From positions 36,474 to 100,473 of the forward strand of contig CALXIA010000001.1 in assembly GCA_944388245.1 (NCBI GenBank): a stretch of 64,000 bases of DNA. Reading direction: 5' to 3'. Origin of the DNA: an uncultured Gemmiger sp. (GTDB lineage Bacteria; Bacillota; Clostridia; Oscillospirales; Ruminococcaceae). Below the pieces are notes generated by a model that searched no databases, was not told the origin of the DNA, and was given only the letters and a program-made list of their open reading frames with translations. The translations under genes and the position numbers were made by a program. Positions 26,203 to 35,219 of this stretch are shown here, piece by piece. Position 1 is the first letter of the stretch; each line of letters begins with the position of its first letter.

Positions 26203-28305
26203 ATGTCACTGCAAACCAAGATCCTGAAAGAGATCGAAAAGCGGCCCTGCCGCCTGAAAGAACTAAAAAAACGGCTGGGCAACGATAAGAAGGTCCAGCG
26301 CACGGTGGAGGACCTGGTGCGCCAGGGGATGCTCTGCGAAAAGGACGGGGCCTATTTCCTCACCCGCACCGGCGACGCCGACAAGGCGTTCCCCTGCCGT
26401 CTGGTCAAGCTGGGCCGGCGGTTCGGTTTTGCGGCCCGCTTGGATGGAGAAGGGGACATCTTCGTTCCTGGCCGCAGCCTGTTGGGCGCGATGCCCGGCG
26501 ACCAGGTGCTGGTGCGTCTGTTCGACAATCCCCGGGTAGCTGGTTCCCAGGAGGGCGAGGTGGTCAGCATCCTGGAGCCGCACAACACCTTTGTGGGCGA
26601 GATCGTGGAGGCGGAGGGCCGTCTGGCTCTGAAGCCGGACGTGAGCCCGGACAACCTGCTCTATATTAAAAAGAGCGCTGACGGCGGTGCGCGGCCAGGC
26701 GAAAAGGCGGCGGTGGAGATTTTGGAACGGGGGGACCACCACGCCGATCACCGGGCCGGTGTGGCCATGCGCTTTGGCAGCGCGGACCAGGCCAGCCACT
26801 GCATCGAGGCGCTTCTCTACGCGGCCGGGCTGCACCGGCGTTTCCCGGAAAAGGTCAAGGCGGAAGCCCGGAAACTGGAAGGGGCCACGGTGCGCCCCAG
26901 CCAGATGCAGGGCCGGCTGGATCTGCGCAACCAGCCCATCTTCACCATTGACTCCGCCTCCACCAAGGATATCGACGACGCGGTCAGCATCGAGCGCACC
27001 GCGGACGGCTACCGGCTGGGGGTGCACATCGCGGATGTGAGCGAATACGTCAAGCCGGGCACCGCGCTGGACGACGAGGCGTTCCAGCGGGGCACCTCGG
27101 TGTATTTTGGCGAGAGCGTACTGCCCATGCTGCCCCGGCAGCTGTCCAACGGGATCTGCAGCCTGAATCCCCAGGAGGACCGCATGGCCTTCTCCTGCCT
27201 GATCGAACTGGACGGGCGGGGCGAGATCACTGGGTATCGGTTTGTCAAAACGGTGATCCGCAGCCGGGTCAAGGGGGTATACGACGAGATCAACGCCCTG
27301 CTGGCCGGCCAGGGCGATGGCGCTCTGGCGGAAAAGTATGCGCGGGTCTCCGCGCAGCTGCCCCTGCTGGACGAGCTGTACCGGCTGCGGGCAGCACTGC
27401 GCAAGCAGCGGGGCGGCCTGGAGATCGAGAGCGACGAGGCCAAGATCGTGCTGGACGAGCAGGGCCGCTGTGTGGACGTGATCTGCCGGGACCGGGGCCG
27501 CAGCGAGATGATCATCGAGGAGTGCATGCTGCTGGCCAACCAGTGCGCCGCCAAAGCGGCCCGCAAGGCCAAGGCGCCCTTTGTCTACCGGGTGCATGAA
27601 AAGCCTGACGCCGACCGGCTGGAACGGCTCAAGACCCTGTTGACCGCCTGCAATGTGAATGTAGACTTCCCGCCGGAAGGCCCCAGCCCCCGCAACTTTG
27701 CGGATCTGCTGGACGCCACCCGGGGCACCCCGCTGGAGCGGGCTATCCACACCGGCGTGCTGCGCTGCATGTCCAAGGCCTGCTACGACACCGTGCCCAA
27801 GGGCCACTTCGGCCTGGCGCTGGAGGATTACGCCCATTTCACCAGCCCCATCCGGCGGTATCCTGACCTGGCCATCCACCGCATCCTGACCGACCTGATC
27901 GCGGGTGTCAGCGAGAGCGCGCTGCAGGAGAGATACAGCGAGTTTGTCCGGTCGGCGGCGGATCAGTCCAGCGCCCGGGAGGTGCTGGCCATGCAGATCG
28001 AGCGCAGCGCCACCAGCTGCTACAAGGCCGAGTATATGCAGGCCCGCCTGGGGCAGGAGTTCGAGGGCGTGGTCAGCGGCGTGGCCGCCCACGGGGTCTA
28101 TGTGGAACTGCCCAACACGGTGGAGGGCATGCTGCGCACCGCCGAGATCTGCAAGGGCGAACCGGTCCTCACCGACGGGGTGCGGGTCTCCGATCCCATC
28201 TCCGGCAAGAGCTGGGCGCTGGGCGACACCGTCCGCGTCAAGGTCACCCGGGTGGATATCGCGCTGGGCAACGTGGATTTCGCCCTGGCCGAGCCGGCCG
28301 AGTAA
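26203..28305 (+). CDS. rnr: Ribonuclease R (RNB-family 3'-5' exoribonuclease)
   Basis: Processive exonuclease that degrades structured RNA. It is 700 residues: an N-terminal winged-helix region (1-60), cold-shock/OB domains, the RNB catalytic core with 'TIDSASTKDIDDAVSIE' (metal-binding Asp residues retained, although the first half departs from the usual TIDPxxAKDFDDA), 'YFGESVLPMLPRQLSNGICSLNP' and 'YAHFTSPIRRYPDLAIHR', then an S1 domain near 620-695. It is followed by a weak hairpin at about 28317-28341. Confidence 0.95.
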   Translation: MSLQTKILKEIEKRPCRLKELKKRLGNDKKVQRTVEDLVRQGMLCEKDGAYFLTRTGDADKAFPCRLVKLGRRFGFAARLDGEGDIFVPGRSLLGAMPGDQVLVRLFDNPRVAGSQEGEVVSILEPHNTFVGEIVEAEGRLALKPDVSPDNLLYIKKSADGGARPGEKAAVEILERGDHHADHRAGVAMRFGSADQASHCIEALLYAAGLHRRFPEKVKAEARKLEGATVRPSQMQGRLDLRNQPIFTIDSASTKDIDDAVSIERTADGYRLGVHIADVSEYVKPGTALDDEAFQRGTSVYFGESVLPMLPRQLSNGICSLNPQEDRMAFSCLIELDGRGEITGYRFVKTVIRSRVKGVYDEINALLAGQGDGALAEKYARVSAQLPLLDELYRLRAALRKQRGGLEIESDEAKIVLDEQGRCVDVICRDRGRSEMIIEECMLLANQCAAKAARKAKAPFVYRVHEKPDADRLERLKTLLTACNVNVDFPPEGPSPRNFADLLDATRGTPLERAIHTGVLRCMSKACYDTVPKGHFGLALEDYAHFTSPIRRYPDLAIHRILTDLIAGVSESALQERYSEFVRSAADQSSAREVLAMQIERSATSCYKAEYMQARLGQEFEGVVSGVAAHGVYVELPNTVEGMLRTAEICKGEPVLTDGVRVSDPISGKSWALGDTVRVKVTRVDIALGNVDFALAEPAE

Positions 28306-28351
28306 GCGAAAGATCCTGGCAAAAATTCCGCGTTTTTTGCCGCGTTCCGGC

Positions 28352-28380
28352 TTGACAGGGGCCGGGGCGTTTGGTATAAT
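28352..28380 (+). promoter_or_regulatory. Consensus promoter of rpsF-ssb-rpsR
   Basis: TTGACA, a 17-nt spacer and TATAAT, a perfect sigma-A consensus, about 97 nt before rpsF. Confidence 0.9.
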
Positions 28381-28385
28381 AAATT

Positions 28386-28470
28386 GCTGCCTTGTGAACA
28401 GGGCAGCGGCGGCGCGCTTTGCGCCGCATCCTTGCCCCGAAAGGGGCCATACGTCCAAAAGGAGGTGTAC
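28386..28470 (+). promoter_or_regulatory. Structured rpsF leader, possible S6:S18 autoregulatory RNA
   Basis: The leader contains three hairpins (GCTGCC/GGCAGC, GGCGGCGCG/CGCGCCGC-type, CCCC-GAAA-GGGG) before the GGAGG site. rpsF leaders in many bacteria carry an S6:S18-binding element; position and structure fit, but I could not verify the conserved core residues. Confidence 0.35.
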
Positions 28471-28476
28471 AGAGAA

Positions 28477-28761
28477 ATGGCTAAGTACGAAACCATGCTG
28501 GTTACCAGCGCCGCTCTGGATGAGGAGGCTTCCGCCGCTCTGGTGGGCAAGTTCAAGACCCTCATCGAGGCGAACGGCACCATCGATTCTGTCGACGAGT
28601 GGGGCAAGCGCCGTCTGGCGTATCCCATCAACGACGAGGTCGAAGGCGTTTACACGGTGATTCAGTTCACAAGCGAGCCCAGCTTCCCCGCTGAGCTGGA
28701 GCGTATCTACAAGATCACCGACGGTGTTCTGCGCTTTTTGACCACCGCTGTCGAGGCGTAA
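28477..28761 (+). CDS. rpsF: 30S ribosomal protein S6
   Basis: Small-subunit protein that pairs with S18 on the platform. It is 94 residues with the S6 fold pattern: 'KYETMLVTSAALDEE', 'DEWGKRRLAYPINDEVEGVY' and 'RIYKITDGVLRFLTT'. ATG 28477 has GGAGG 10 nt upstream. First gene of rpsF-ssb-rpsR. Confidence 0.97.
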   Translation: MAKYETMLVTSAALDEEASAALVGKFKTLIEANGTIDSVDEWGKRRLAYPINDEVEGVYTVIQFTSEPSFPAELERIYKITDGVLRFLTTAVEA

Positions 28762-28772
28762 GGAGGCAAATC

Positions 28773-29237
28773 ATGCTGAATGTTGTTGCGATCATGGGCC
28801 GGCTGGTGTCCGACCCGCAGCTGCGTCAGACCAATACCGGCAAGAGCGTAGCGTCCCTTCGCATTGCTTGCGACCGGGGCCGGCGCGACGCCAACGGCCA
28901 GATGCAGGCCGATTTCTTCGACGTGACCGCCTGGGACCGCACCGCGGAGTTTATCTGCCGGTACTTCCACAAGGGCGAGATGATCGCCGTGGACGGCCGC
29001 CTGCAGTCCCGCAACTATCAGGACAAGAACGGCAATAACCGCACTGCCATCGAGATCGTGGCCAACAACGCCAATTTCGTGGGCAGCAAGGGGTCCGGCA
29101 ACAGCGGCAGCAGCAGCCCCGCGCCCCAGCAGGAATACGCCCGGCCGGCCGCCGTGGAAGCGGCCCCCAGCTATTCCGCCGGCAGCAATGAAGATTTCTC
29201 GGTGATCGATGCCGACAGCGAGGATCTTCCGTTCTAA
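28773..29237 (+). CDS. ssb: Single-stranded DNA-binding protein
   Basis: OB-fold protein coating ssDNA in replication and repair. It is 154 residues: OB domain (1-105, 'MLNVVAIMGRLVSDPQLRQT', 'FFDVTAWDRTAEFICRYF'), a Ser/Gly/Ala linker, and the acidic C-terminal tip DSEDLPF that recruits partner proteins. It lies 11 nt after rpsF. Confidence 0.97.
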   Translation: MLNVVAIMGRLVSDPQLRQTNTGKSVASLRIACDRGRRDANGQMQADFFDVTAWDRTAEFICRYFHKGEMIAVDGRLQSRNYQDKNGNNRTAIEIVANNANFVGSKGSGNSGSSSPAPQQEYARPAAVEAAPSYSAGSNEDFSVIDADSEDLPF

Positions 29238-29298
29238 GGCCGGACCTACACGGCCCGAACACAGAGTTCGACAGTATTCTGACAGGAGGTAACAAGCC

Positions 29299-29556
29299 AT
29301 GGCTTTTGAGAAGACCGAAGGTGCCCGTCCCGCTCGTCCCGTGCGGCGCGGCCGCAAGAAGGTATGCAGCTTCTGCGTGGATCGCGTGGAGCATATCGAC
29401 TACAAGGATGTCGCCCGTCTGCGCAAGTATGTGAGCGAGCGCGCCAAGATCATTCCCCGTCGTGTCACCGGCACCTGCGCGTTCCATCAGCGTGAGCTGA
29501 CCGTCGCCATCAAGCGTGCCCGTCACGTGGCCCTGATGCCCTACGTGAGCGACTGA
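29299..29556 (+). CDS. rpsR: 30S ribosomal protein S18
   Basis: It is 85 residues: a basic N-terminus, then '[56 protein letters not shown]', the S18 core. The two Cys-x-x-Cys-type half sites (Cys-Ser-Phe-Cys and Thr-Gly-Thr-Cys) are typical of zinc-type S18. Start preceded by AGGAGG. End of the operon. Confidence 0.97.
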   Translation: MAFEKTEGARPARPVRRGRKKVCSFCVDRVEHIDYKDVARLRKYVSERAKIIPRRVTGTCAFHQRELTVAIKRARHVALMPYVSD

Positions 29557-29575
29557 TCGCGTATCTCAACGATTG

Positions 29576-29610
29576 AAAACGGCCGAAAGCAGCGCTTTCG
29601 GCCGTTTTTT
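29576..29610 (+). terminator. Terminator of rpsF-ssb-rpsR
   Basis: A 15-bp perfect stem (AAAACGGCCGAAAGC with its complement) ends in TTTTTT. Confidence 0.92.
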
Positions 29611-29684
29611 GTCCGGCTTTTTTATGGTATAATGGCAGCGGGAAAAAACTGCGCCGATCTGGATGAAAAAGGAGGCTGCCGCAG

Positions 29685-30185
29685 GTGGCAAAGCATACAA
29701 ACAGGGACCGTGTCCCCGCGCTGGTACTGGTGGTGGGGCTGGTGGCGATCGGGGCGTTCTGCCTGCTGCTGCGGGCGGAATTGCGCCTGGCCCGGCCGAT
29801 CGACCCGTCCGGGCTGGATATCCTGCCCGCCGGCAGCTACGCCTGTGCCTTCTACCCGGCGCAGGACGCGCAAAACGGGGACGTGGGCCTTACCGGCTGG
29901 GCTGTGCCGGAGCGGCAGCGGTACGAGCAGGTGCGCCAGTGGGTGGCGGTATACGACAGCCAGACCGGTCGTTATACCCGGCTGCCCACCGTGATGGAGG
30001 AGAATACCGAACCCATGGAGGTGCTGGAGGATCCCCAGAACGCGCTGTTCGGCGGATTCTACGCGCTGGTTCCGCAGCGGTTTGTGGCCAGCGCCGCCCA
30101 GTGTGAACTCTGCATTTTGGACCGGTCCAATCTGCGGCGCAATCTGGTACATACCGGCGTGATGCTCAGCGAGGTGCTGGCATGA
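29685..30185 (+). CDS. Uncharacterised membrane-anchored protein
   Basis: Protein of 166 residues, not assigned to a family. A hydrophobic segment at about 10-30 looks like a signal anchor, with the rest outside. The outer part begins 'LRLARPIDPSGLDILPAGSYACAFYPA' and has a 'GWAVPERQRYEQVRQWVAVYD' stretch. GTG start at 29685 with AAAGGAGG nine nt upstream; an extended -10 (TGGTATAAT, about 29631-29639) precedes it. The stop overlaps the next start by 4 nt (ATGA), so it is co-expressed with the large membrane protein that follows. Confidence 0.7.
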   Translation: MAKHTNRDRVPALVLVVGLVAIGAFCLLLRAELRLARPIDPSGLDILPAGSYACAFYPAQDAQNGDVGLTGWAVPERQRYEQVRQWVAVYDSQTGRYTRLPTVMEENTEPMEVLEDPQNALFGGFYALVPQRFVASAAQCELCILDRSNLRRNLVHTGVMLSEVLA

Positions 30186-31531
30186 GGGCGGCGCGCGTCC
30201 GCCGGCTATGGCTGGCCGGGATCTTCGGCGTGTTCTTTCTGGCGGTGCTGCTCTACCATCTGCCGCTGGCCGCCAGCAACGACGATCTGTACTACGCCGG
30301 CGTGCTCAACGGGGAGACCTGGACCCAGTTTCTGCTGCGGCATTACCGGGTCTGGTCGGCTCGCCTGATCCTGGACGGGTTTATGGCCTGGTTTGCCCGC
30401 CTGCCGTATGGGGTGTGGAAGGTGCTGGACAGCCTGATCCTGGCCAGCCTGCCGTGGCTTCTCTGCCGGGTGACCCGGCTGGAGGGGCGCCCCTGGGCCG
30501 CTGCGACCGCCTGCGGCGTGCTGGCGTTCTATCCCTGGCACCACATCTCAAGCGCGGGCTGGATGGTCACCACCGTGTTCTATCTCTGGACCGGCGCGGC
30601 GGCATTGGCGGCGTTCGGGCTGCTGGTGCGCGAGCTGCACGGGGCGCCGGCCCGTGCCTGGCAGACGGCGCTGGCGCTGGTGGGGATGGCCTTTGCCTGC
30701 AACATGGAATCGGTGGCGGTGTTCTGCGCTCTCTGTATGGTGCCGTTCACCCTGTGGCGGCTGCTCCGCCGCCGCCCGGTGCGTGTACTGCAAGTGGGCA
30801 TGACCCTCATCCCGCTGCTGATGCTGGCCTTTGCGGCCCTGTCGCCCGGCCTTGCCAGCCGCACCGGCGGCGAGACCGCCTCCTATTGGGTGGATATGCC
30901 CATGCGGGGGCTGGCGCAGCGGCTGGAACTGGGGCTGGTGTTCAGTCTGGAACCGCTGTTCTTTGAGCGGAACTGGGTGTTCCTGATCTTCTGTGTGCTG
31001 CTGGCGCGGGCTGCCTGGCGCTGCGCCCGCCGTCCGCTGCCGCTGGTCTGCGCGGGAATCCCGCTGCTGGCCAGCCTGGCCTTCGGCTGGGCAGGGAAGT
31101 GGGTTTTCCGGCTGGTTCCCGCCCTGTCGGCGTTCCGGCCCACCGACTACGAGGAGGGCAGCGTGGTGCTGCGCACCAGCGGAAGCTGGCTGACCTACCT
31201 GCCCCTGGCAACCTGCTGCGTGCTGTTTCTGCTGCTCTGCGTGGCGCTGCTGGCGGTGCTGAGCCCCGGGATCCGGGGCTGGATCGGCATGTGGGTGCTG
31301 GCCGCCGGGCTCTGCACCCAGGGGATGCTGGGCTTTTCGCCCACTATCTGGATCTCCGGCACCCGCACCGAGTTCTTCTTCGTCCTGTCCATCATGGCGC
31401 TGTGCCTGCTGCTGGTGCGCCGCTGCCCGCCCCGCGGCCGGGTGGACCGGCTGGGTTTCGGCGGCTTTTCGGTGCTGAGCCTGCTGATGCTGGCCCGGCT
31501 GGCCTGGCAGGGCGTGAGCGCGCTTCTGTAA
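30182..31531 (+). CDS. Polytopic membrane protein, DUF6056/GT-C glycosyltransferase-like
   Basis: Protein of 449 residues with about ten hydrophobic segments. The first extracytoplasmic loop has 'ASNDDLYYAG' and then 'RHYRVWSARLILDGF', which fits the acidic-loop plus W-S-x-R pattern of DUF6056-type proteins resembling GT-C glycosyltransferases. The family call is from memory of that pattern. Translationally coupled to the preceding anchored protein, so the two may act together on an envelope glycan or lipid-linked substrate; this is inference. Confidence 0.6.
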   Translation: MRAARVRRLWLAGIFGVFFLAVLLYHLPLAASNDDLYYAGVLNGETWTQFLLRHYRVWSARLILDGFMAWFARLPYGVWKVLDSLILASLPWLLCRVTRLEGRPWAAATACGVLAFYPWHHISSAGWMVTTVFYLWTGAAALAAFGLLVRELHGAPARAWQTALALVGMAFACNMESVAVFCALCMVPFTLWRLLRRRPVRVLQVGMTLIPLLMLAFAALSPGLASRTGGETASYWVDMPMRGLAQRLELGLVFSLEPLFFERNWVFLIFCVLLARAAWRCARRPLPLVCAGIPLLASLAFGWAGKWVFRLVPALSAFRPTDYEEGSVVLRTSGSWLTYLPLATCCVLFLLLCVALLAVLSPGIRGWIGMWVLAAGLCTQGMLGFSPTIWISGTRTEFFFVLSIMALCLLLVRRCPPRGRVDRLGFGGFSVLSLLMLARLAWQGVSALL

Positions 31532-31536
31532 ACAAT

Positions 31537-31571
31537 AGCACGGGCCTTTCCGATGGGGAAAGGCCCGTGCT
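31537..31571. terminator. Convergent terminator
   Basis: A 15-bp hairpin (AGCACGGGCCTTTCC with its complement) lies between convergent genes. Confidence 0.85.
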
Positions 31572-31574
31572 TGT

Positions 31575-32762
31575 TTATTCTTCTTCAGAAGCCGGTGGCT
31601 GTGTCTCCGGGTCCGGCGGAGTATCCTGTGGCGGCAGGGGCTGGCCGTATTCGTCCACCCCGCGCAGCTTGAGCGCCAGGGCCAGCCCGTCGCTGACCAG
31701 GGAGTAGAGCACCGCGAAGGTGGGCACCCCCAGCACCATGCCGGCGAAACCGAACAGCCCGCCGCCCACGATGATGGCCACCAGCACCCACAGAGCCGAC
31801 AGCCCGGTGGAATCCCCCAGGATCTTGGGCCCCAGGATGTTGCCGTCAAACTGCTGCAGCACCAGCACAAAGATCGCGAATTCCAGCGCCTTGATGGGAT
31901 CGAAGATCAGCAGGATCATGATGCTGGGGATCGCGCCGATAAATGGCCCGAAGAAGGGGATCACGTTGGTCACGCCGATCACCGTGCTGATCAGCATGGT
32001 CAGCGGCATCCGGAACAGGGTCATGCCGATGAAACAGATGATGCCGATGATCAGGCTGTCCAGCAGCTTGCCGTTGATAAAGCCGCTGAACACCTCGTTG
32101 GCGTGACGGCAGATATCCAGCACCTTGCGGCTGCGCCGCAGCGGCAGCATCGCGTAGACCACCTTATGCATCTGATGGATCAGTTTGTCCTTTTCCAGCA
32201 GCATATACAGCGCCGAGATGATGGCGGTGATGGCGGTGACCAGCCCGTTGCCGATGGCCACGCCGTAGCCCAGCAGTTTGGGCAGCACCAGCGTGGTGAT
32301 CAGGGAACTGGCCTGGCTTACCAGTTCGCTGTAGGAGGACAGCACCCGGTCCAGTTCGGAACTGTCCAGCCCGAATTCCGAGGAGATGTTCTGGATCCAG
32401 AGCCGCAGCTGGACCAGGTAGCCGGGCACCCCGGCAGCCAGGGTGGTAAGGCTCTGCACCACCTGGGGAATCACCAGCCCCAGCAATACGCTCACCAGGA
32501 CCAGCGCGCAGACAAAGGAGAGCGCCACCGACGGCCCGCGTTTGCCGCGGAACAGCTTTTTCTGGAAATACCGGGCCGGGCCGTCCAGCAGATAGGCGAT
32601 GGCGATACCGATGAAGAAGGGGGAGAGCAGGGAAAAAACCTGCCCGGCAACCGCCTTTACCTGCCCGAAGTTGGACAGGGCCAGATAAAACAGGATGCCG
32701 GAAAACACCACGATCAGGTGGGAGGCCACATTCTGGGTGACCTGCCATTTGTTGTTCTTCAT
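31575..32762 (-). CDS. AI-2E family (PerM/YtvI-like) membrane transporter
   Basis: Polytopic protein of 395 residues with seven or eight hydrophobic segments. Typical features: 'PFFIGIAIAYLLDGPARYFQKKLF' near the N-terminus, a long amphipathic middle, 'TNVIPFFGPFIGAIPSIMILL' and 'QQFDGNILGPKILGDSTGLSALWVL', the AI-2E family core. The C-terminus is Pro/Glu-rich. Family members export varied small molecules or ions; the substrate cannot be inferred. A TATAAT on the minus strand lies about 55 nt upstream. Confidence 0.88.
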   Translation of the reverse strand: MKNNKWQVTQNVASHLIVVFSGILFYLALSNFGQVKAVAGQVFSLLSPFFIGIAIAYLLDGPARYFQKKLFRGKRGPSVALSFVCALVLVSVLLGLVIPQVVQSLTTLAAGVPGYLVQLRLWIQNISSEFGLDSSELDRVLSSYSELVSQASSLITTLVLPKLLGYGVAIGNGLVTAITAIISALYMLLEKDKLIHQMHKVVYAMLPLRRSRKVLDICRHANEVFSGFINGKLLDSLIIGIICFIGMTLFRMPLTMLISTVIGVTNVIPFFGPFIGAIPSIMILLIFDPIKALEFAIFVLVLQQFDGNILGPKILGDSTGLSALWVLVAIIVGGGLFGFAGMVLGVPTFAVLYSLVSDGLALALKLRGVDEYGQPLPPQDTPPDPETQPPASEEE

Positions 32763-32889
32763 CGTTCACGCTCCCCGCCGCGGGTCAGCGCGGCGTTTTT
32801 TGGTTTCTACTTGTATTATACCGTAGCGGCGGATAAAATTCCAGATGTTTGCGCCCGCCAGCAAGGGGAAAGCCCCTCACACGGCAACA

Positions 32890-32913
32890 CCCCCGCGGCC
32901 GCCGGCCGCGGGG
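32890..32913. terminator. GC-rich hairpin downstream of glmS
   Basis: CCCCCGCGGCCG with its complement, a near-perfect palindrome 20 nt past the glmS stop. The U-run on the minus side is poor. Confidence 0.5.
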
Positions 32914-32932
32914 GCGCGCAGGGCATGGCGGC

Positions 32933-34753
32933 TTATTCCACCGTCACGCTCTTGGCCAGGTTGCGGGGTTTATCCACATCGCAGCCGCGCAGCACGCTCA
33001 TGTAGTAGGCGAACAGCTGCAGCGGCACGATCAGCTGCAGCGGCATCAGAAGATCCGGGCAGTCCGGCAGGCGCAGCAGATGGTCGGCCGCGTCGTCCGG
33101 CACAGCGGTGTCCTCCCGGCAGAGCAGGATCACCCGCGCCCCCCGGCTGCGGGCCTCCCGCACGTTGGACAGGGTCTTTGTGCTCACCGCCCGCTGGGTG
33201 GCAAGGGCCACCACCGGCGTTCCTGTGACCACCAGCGAGATGGTGCCGTGCTTGAGTTCGCCCGCCGCGTAGGCGTCCGAGTGGATGTAGCTGATCTCCT
33301 TGAGCTTCAGCGAGGCCTCCAGGCTCAGGGCGTAATCCAGCCCCCGGCCCATAAAGAACAGGTCCTCGCTGTTCATGAACTGGCTGGCCAGATACTGCAC
33401 CCGGTCACAGTGCTCCAGCAGCGCCTGCTGGCGCTCGCCCATCTTCTGCAGTTCGGCGGTCAGATCCCGCACCTCCTGCTCGGAGCGGGTGCCCCGGGCC
33501 AGCGCCATCCGCAGCGCCAGCAGATACATAGCGCACAGCTGCACGCTGTAGGCCTTGGTGGAGGCCACCGCGATCTCCGGCCCGGCGTAGGTGTAGAGCA
33601 CCTCGTCCGCCTCCCGGGCGATGGAGGAGCCCACCACATTCACCACCGCCAGCACCCGAGCGCCCTTCTGACGGGCCAGCCGCAGGGCGGCCAGGGTGTC
33701 GCTGGTCTCGCCGCTCTGGCTGATAATGACCACCAGATCCTCCGGCCCCACGATCGGGTCCCGGTAACGGAACTCGCTGGCGATATCCACCACAGCGGGC
33801 ACCCGCGCCAGCTGCTCCACCAAGGCCCGGCCCACCATGCCGGCGTGCATGGCGGTGCCGCAGGCCACAAACTGCACCGAGCGCACACCGCGCAGGTAGT
33901 CGTCGGTGATGGCCTCAAGCCCCAGGCAGGGCAGGCCGTCCTGCACCCGGGGATTGACGGTGGCGGCGATGGCCCGGGGCTGCTCGTGGATCTCCTTGAG
34001 CATGAAATGGGGATAGCCGCCCTTTTCCGCGGCCTCCAGATCCCAGTCCACCGTCAGGCGTTCCTTCTGGATCACGTGGTCGAACTCGTTGTACACGCAG
34101 ACGCCGCCGGGCTGCAGCACCGCCACCTCGCCCTCGTCCAGCACGCTGTACTGGCGGGTGTACCGCAGCAGCGCCGGGATGTCGGAGGCCACAAAGTTCT
34201 CGCCCTGGCCGTAGCCCACGATCAGCGGGCTCTCCTTGCGCACGGCGAACACCGTGTCGGGCAGGTCCCGGAACAGCACCGCCAGCGCGTAGCTGCCCCG
34301 CACCCGGCTGGCCATCTCGTGCAGCGCCGCCAGCGGGTCATCCTTATAGCAGCTGTCCAGCAGTTTGGCCAGCACCTCGGTGTCGGTGTCGCTCTCAAAG
34401 GTGTACCCCTTGCGCGCCAGGTTTTCTTTCAGATGCGCGTAATTTTCAATGATGCCGTTGTGTACGATGCACACCCGGCCGCCGCTGTGGGGATGGCTGT
34501 TCACGTCGCTGGGCGCGCCGTGGGTAGCCCAGCGGGTATGCCCGATCCCGCAGCCGCAGGCGGGCAGGGGATGGTCGGCCAGCTTCTGGCGCAGCGCGTC
34601 CAGCCGGCCCATGGCCTTTTCCACCTGGATCTGGCCGCGCTCATTGACGGCAATGCCCGCTGAGTCGTACCCCCGGTACTCCAGCTTGCTCAGCCCTTCC
34701 AACAAAACTTCCACCGCGTTACGGTAGCCGGTATATCCTACGATTCCACACAT
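32933..34753 (-). CDS. glmS: Glutamine-fructose-6-phosphate aminotransferase
   Basis: Makes glucosamine-6-phosphate, the first step to UDP-GlcNAc and peptidoglycan. It is 606 residues, full length. Cys2 (after Met removal) is the amidotransferase nucleophile in 'MCGIVGYTGYRNA', followed by 'HTRWATHG' and 'HNGIIENY'; two SIS domains follow ('VACGTAMHAGM...SEFRYRDP', 'ISQSGETSDTLAALR'), and the C-terminus ends 'DKPRNLAKSVTVE'. The frame stays open to 35326, but the start must be 34753 because the catalytic Cys has to be N-terminal. Regulated by the glmS ribozyme far upstream (35220-35372). Confidence 0.98.
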   Translation of the reverse strand: MCGIVGYTGYRNAVEVLLEGLSKLEYRGYDSAGIAVNERGQIQVEKAMGRLDALRQKLADHPLPACGCGIGHTRWATHGAPSDVNSHPHSGGRVCIVHNGIIENYAHLKENLARKGYTFESDTDTEVLAKLLDSCYKDDPLAALHEMASRVRGSYALAVLFRDLPDTVFAVRKESPLIVGYGQGENFVASDIPALLRYTRQYSVLDEGEVAVLQPGGVCVYNEFDHVIQKERLTVDWDLEAAEKGGYPHFMLKEIHEQPRAIAATVNPRVQDGLPCLGLEAITDDYLRGVRSVQFVACGTAMHAGMVGRALVEQLARVPAVVDIASEFRYRDPIVGPEDLVVIISQSGETSDTLAALRLARQKGARVLAVVNVVGSSIAREADEVLYTYAGPEIAVASTKAYSVQLCAMYLLALRMALARGTRSEQEVRDLTAELQKMGERQQALLEHCDRVQYLASQFMNSEDLFFMGRGLDYALSLEASLKLKEISYIHSDAYAAGELKHGTISLVVTGTPVVALATQRAVSTKTLSNVREARSRGARVILLCREDTAVPDDAADHLLRLPDCPDLLMPLQLIVPLQLFAYYMSVLRGCDVDKPRNLAKSVTVE

Positions 34754-35219
34754 AATTCCCTGTTTCTCCCTTGATTGGGCCGGAAACGGCCGCACAAAAC
34801 CAGGCCCGGCAGGCCATTGCCCGGCCCGGGTCGGTTTGGGGACGCACAAAACCAGGGGGCGCGCCGCACAACGCTGTGCGGTGAGGGCTCCGCAGCCCCG
34901 CGCTCCGATCGTTTCAAATGAAACTCCCGCCGTTTTCCGGCAAATGTGTATGCGGGCGGCGTCCGGCTGTGCAGACAGGCGGAACGCGCCCTTCGGATCG
35001 AACGGTCTGCCGCCAAAACGAACGCGCGGCAAACCAGAACCGCTGCGAAGCTCCCACAGCGATCCCGCCGGGGCAAAGCCCGGCCATGTAAGATGTATCA
35101 GCAGAACCGTTTGCGGCATCGCAGGGGCACGCCGGACCGCGTGGTGTCCGGGGGCGCTGTGCGCGCCTTGCTGCCTGGCGCGGAAGATACCGCGCGCACG
35201 CTGCGATACAACTTGTTGA
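34754..35219 (-). other. Long GC-rich leader between glmS ribozyme and glmS
   Basis: About 470 nt between the ribozyme core and the glmS start, with no gene I can support on either strand. It contains several strong inverted repeats, for example CCGCACA/TGTGCGG near 34866-34886, and two copies of CTGGTTTTGTGCG (minus strand, about 34793-34806 and 34841-34854). The minus frame in phase with glmS has no stop through the whole leader. Immediately before glmS is AGGGAGAAACAGGGAATT. Confidence 0.6.

Noticed and set aside
34754-35219. T-box or second riboswitch in the glmS spacer
   Set aside because: No T-box sequence (TGGNACCGCG) or other known aptamer core is visible; the spacer is left as unexplained.
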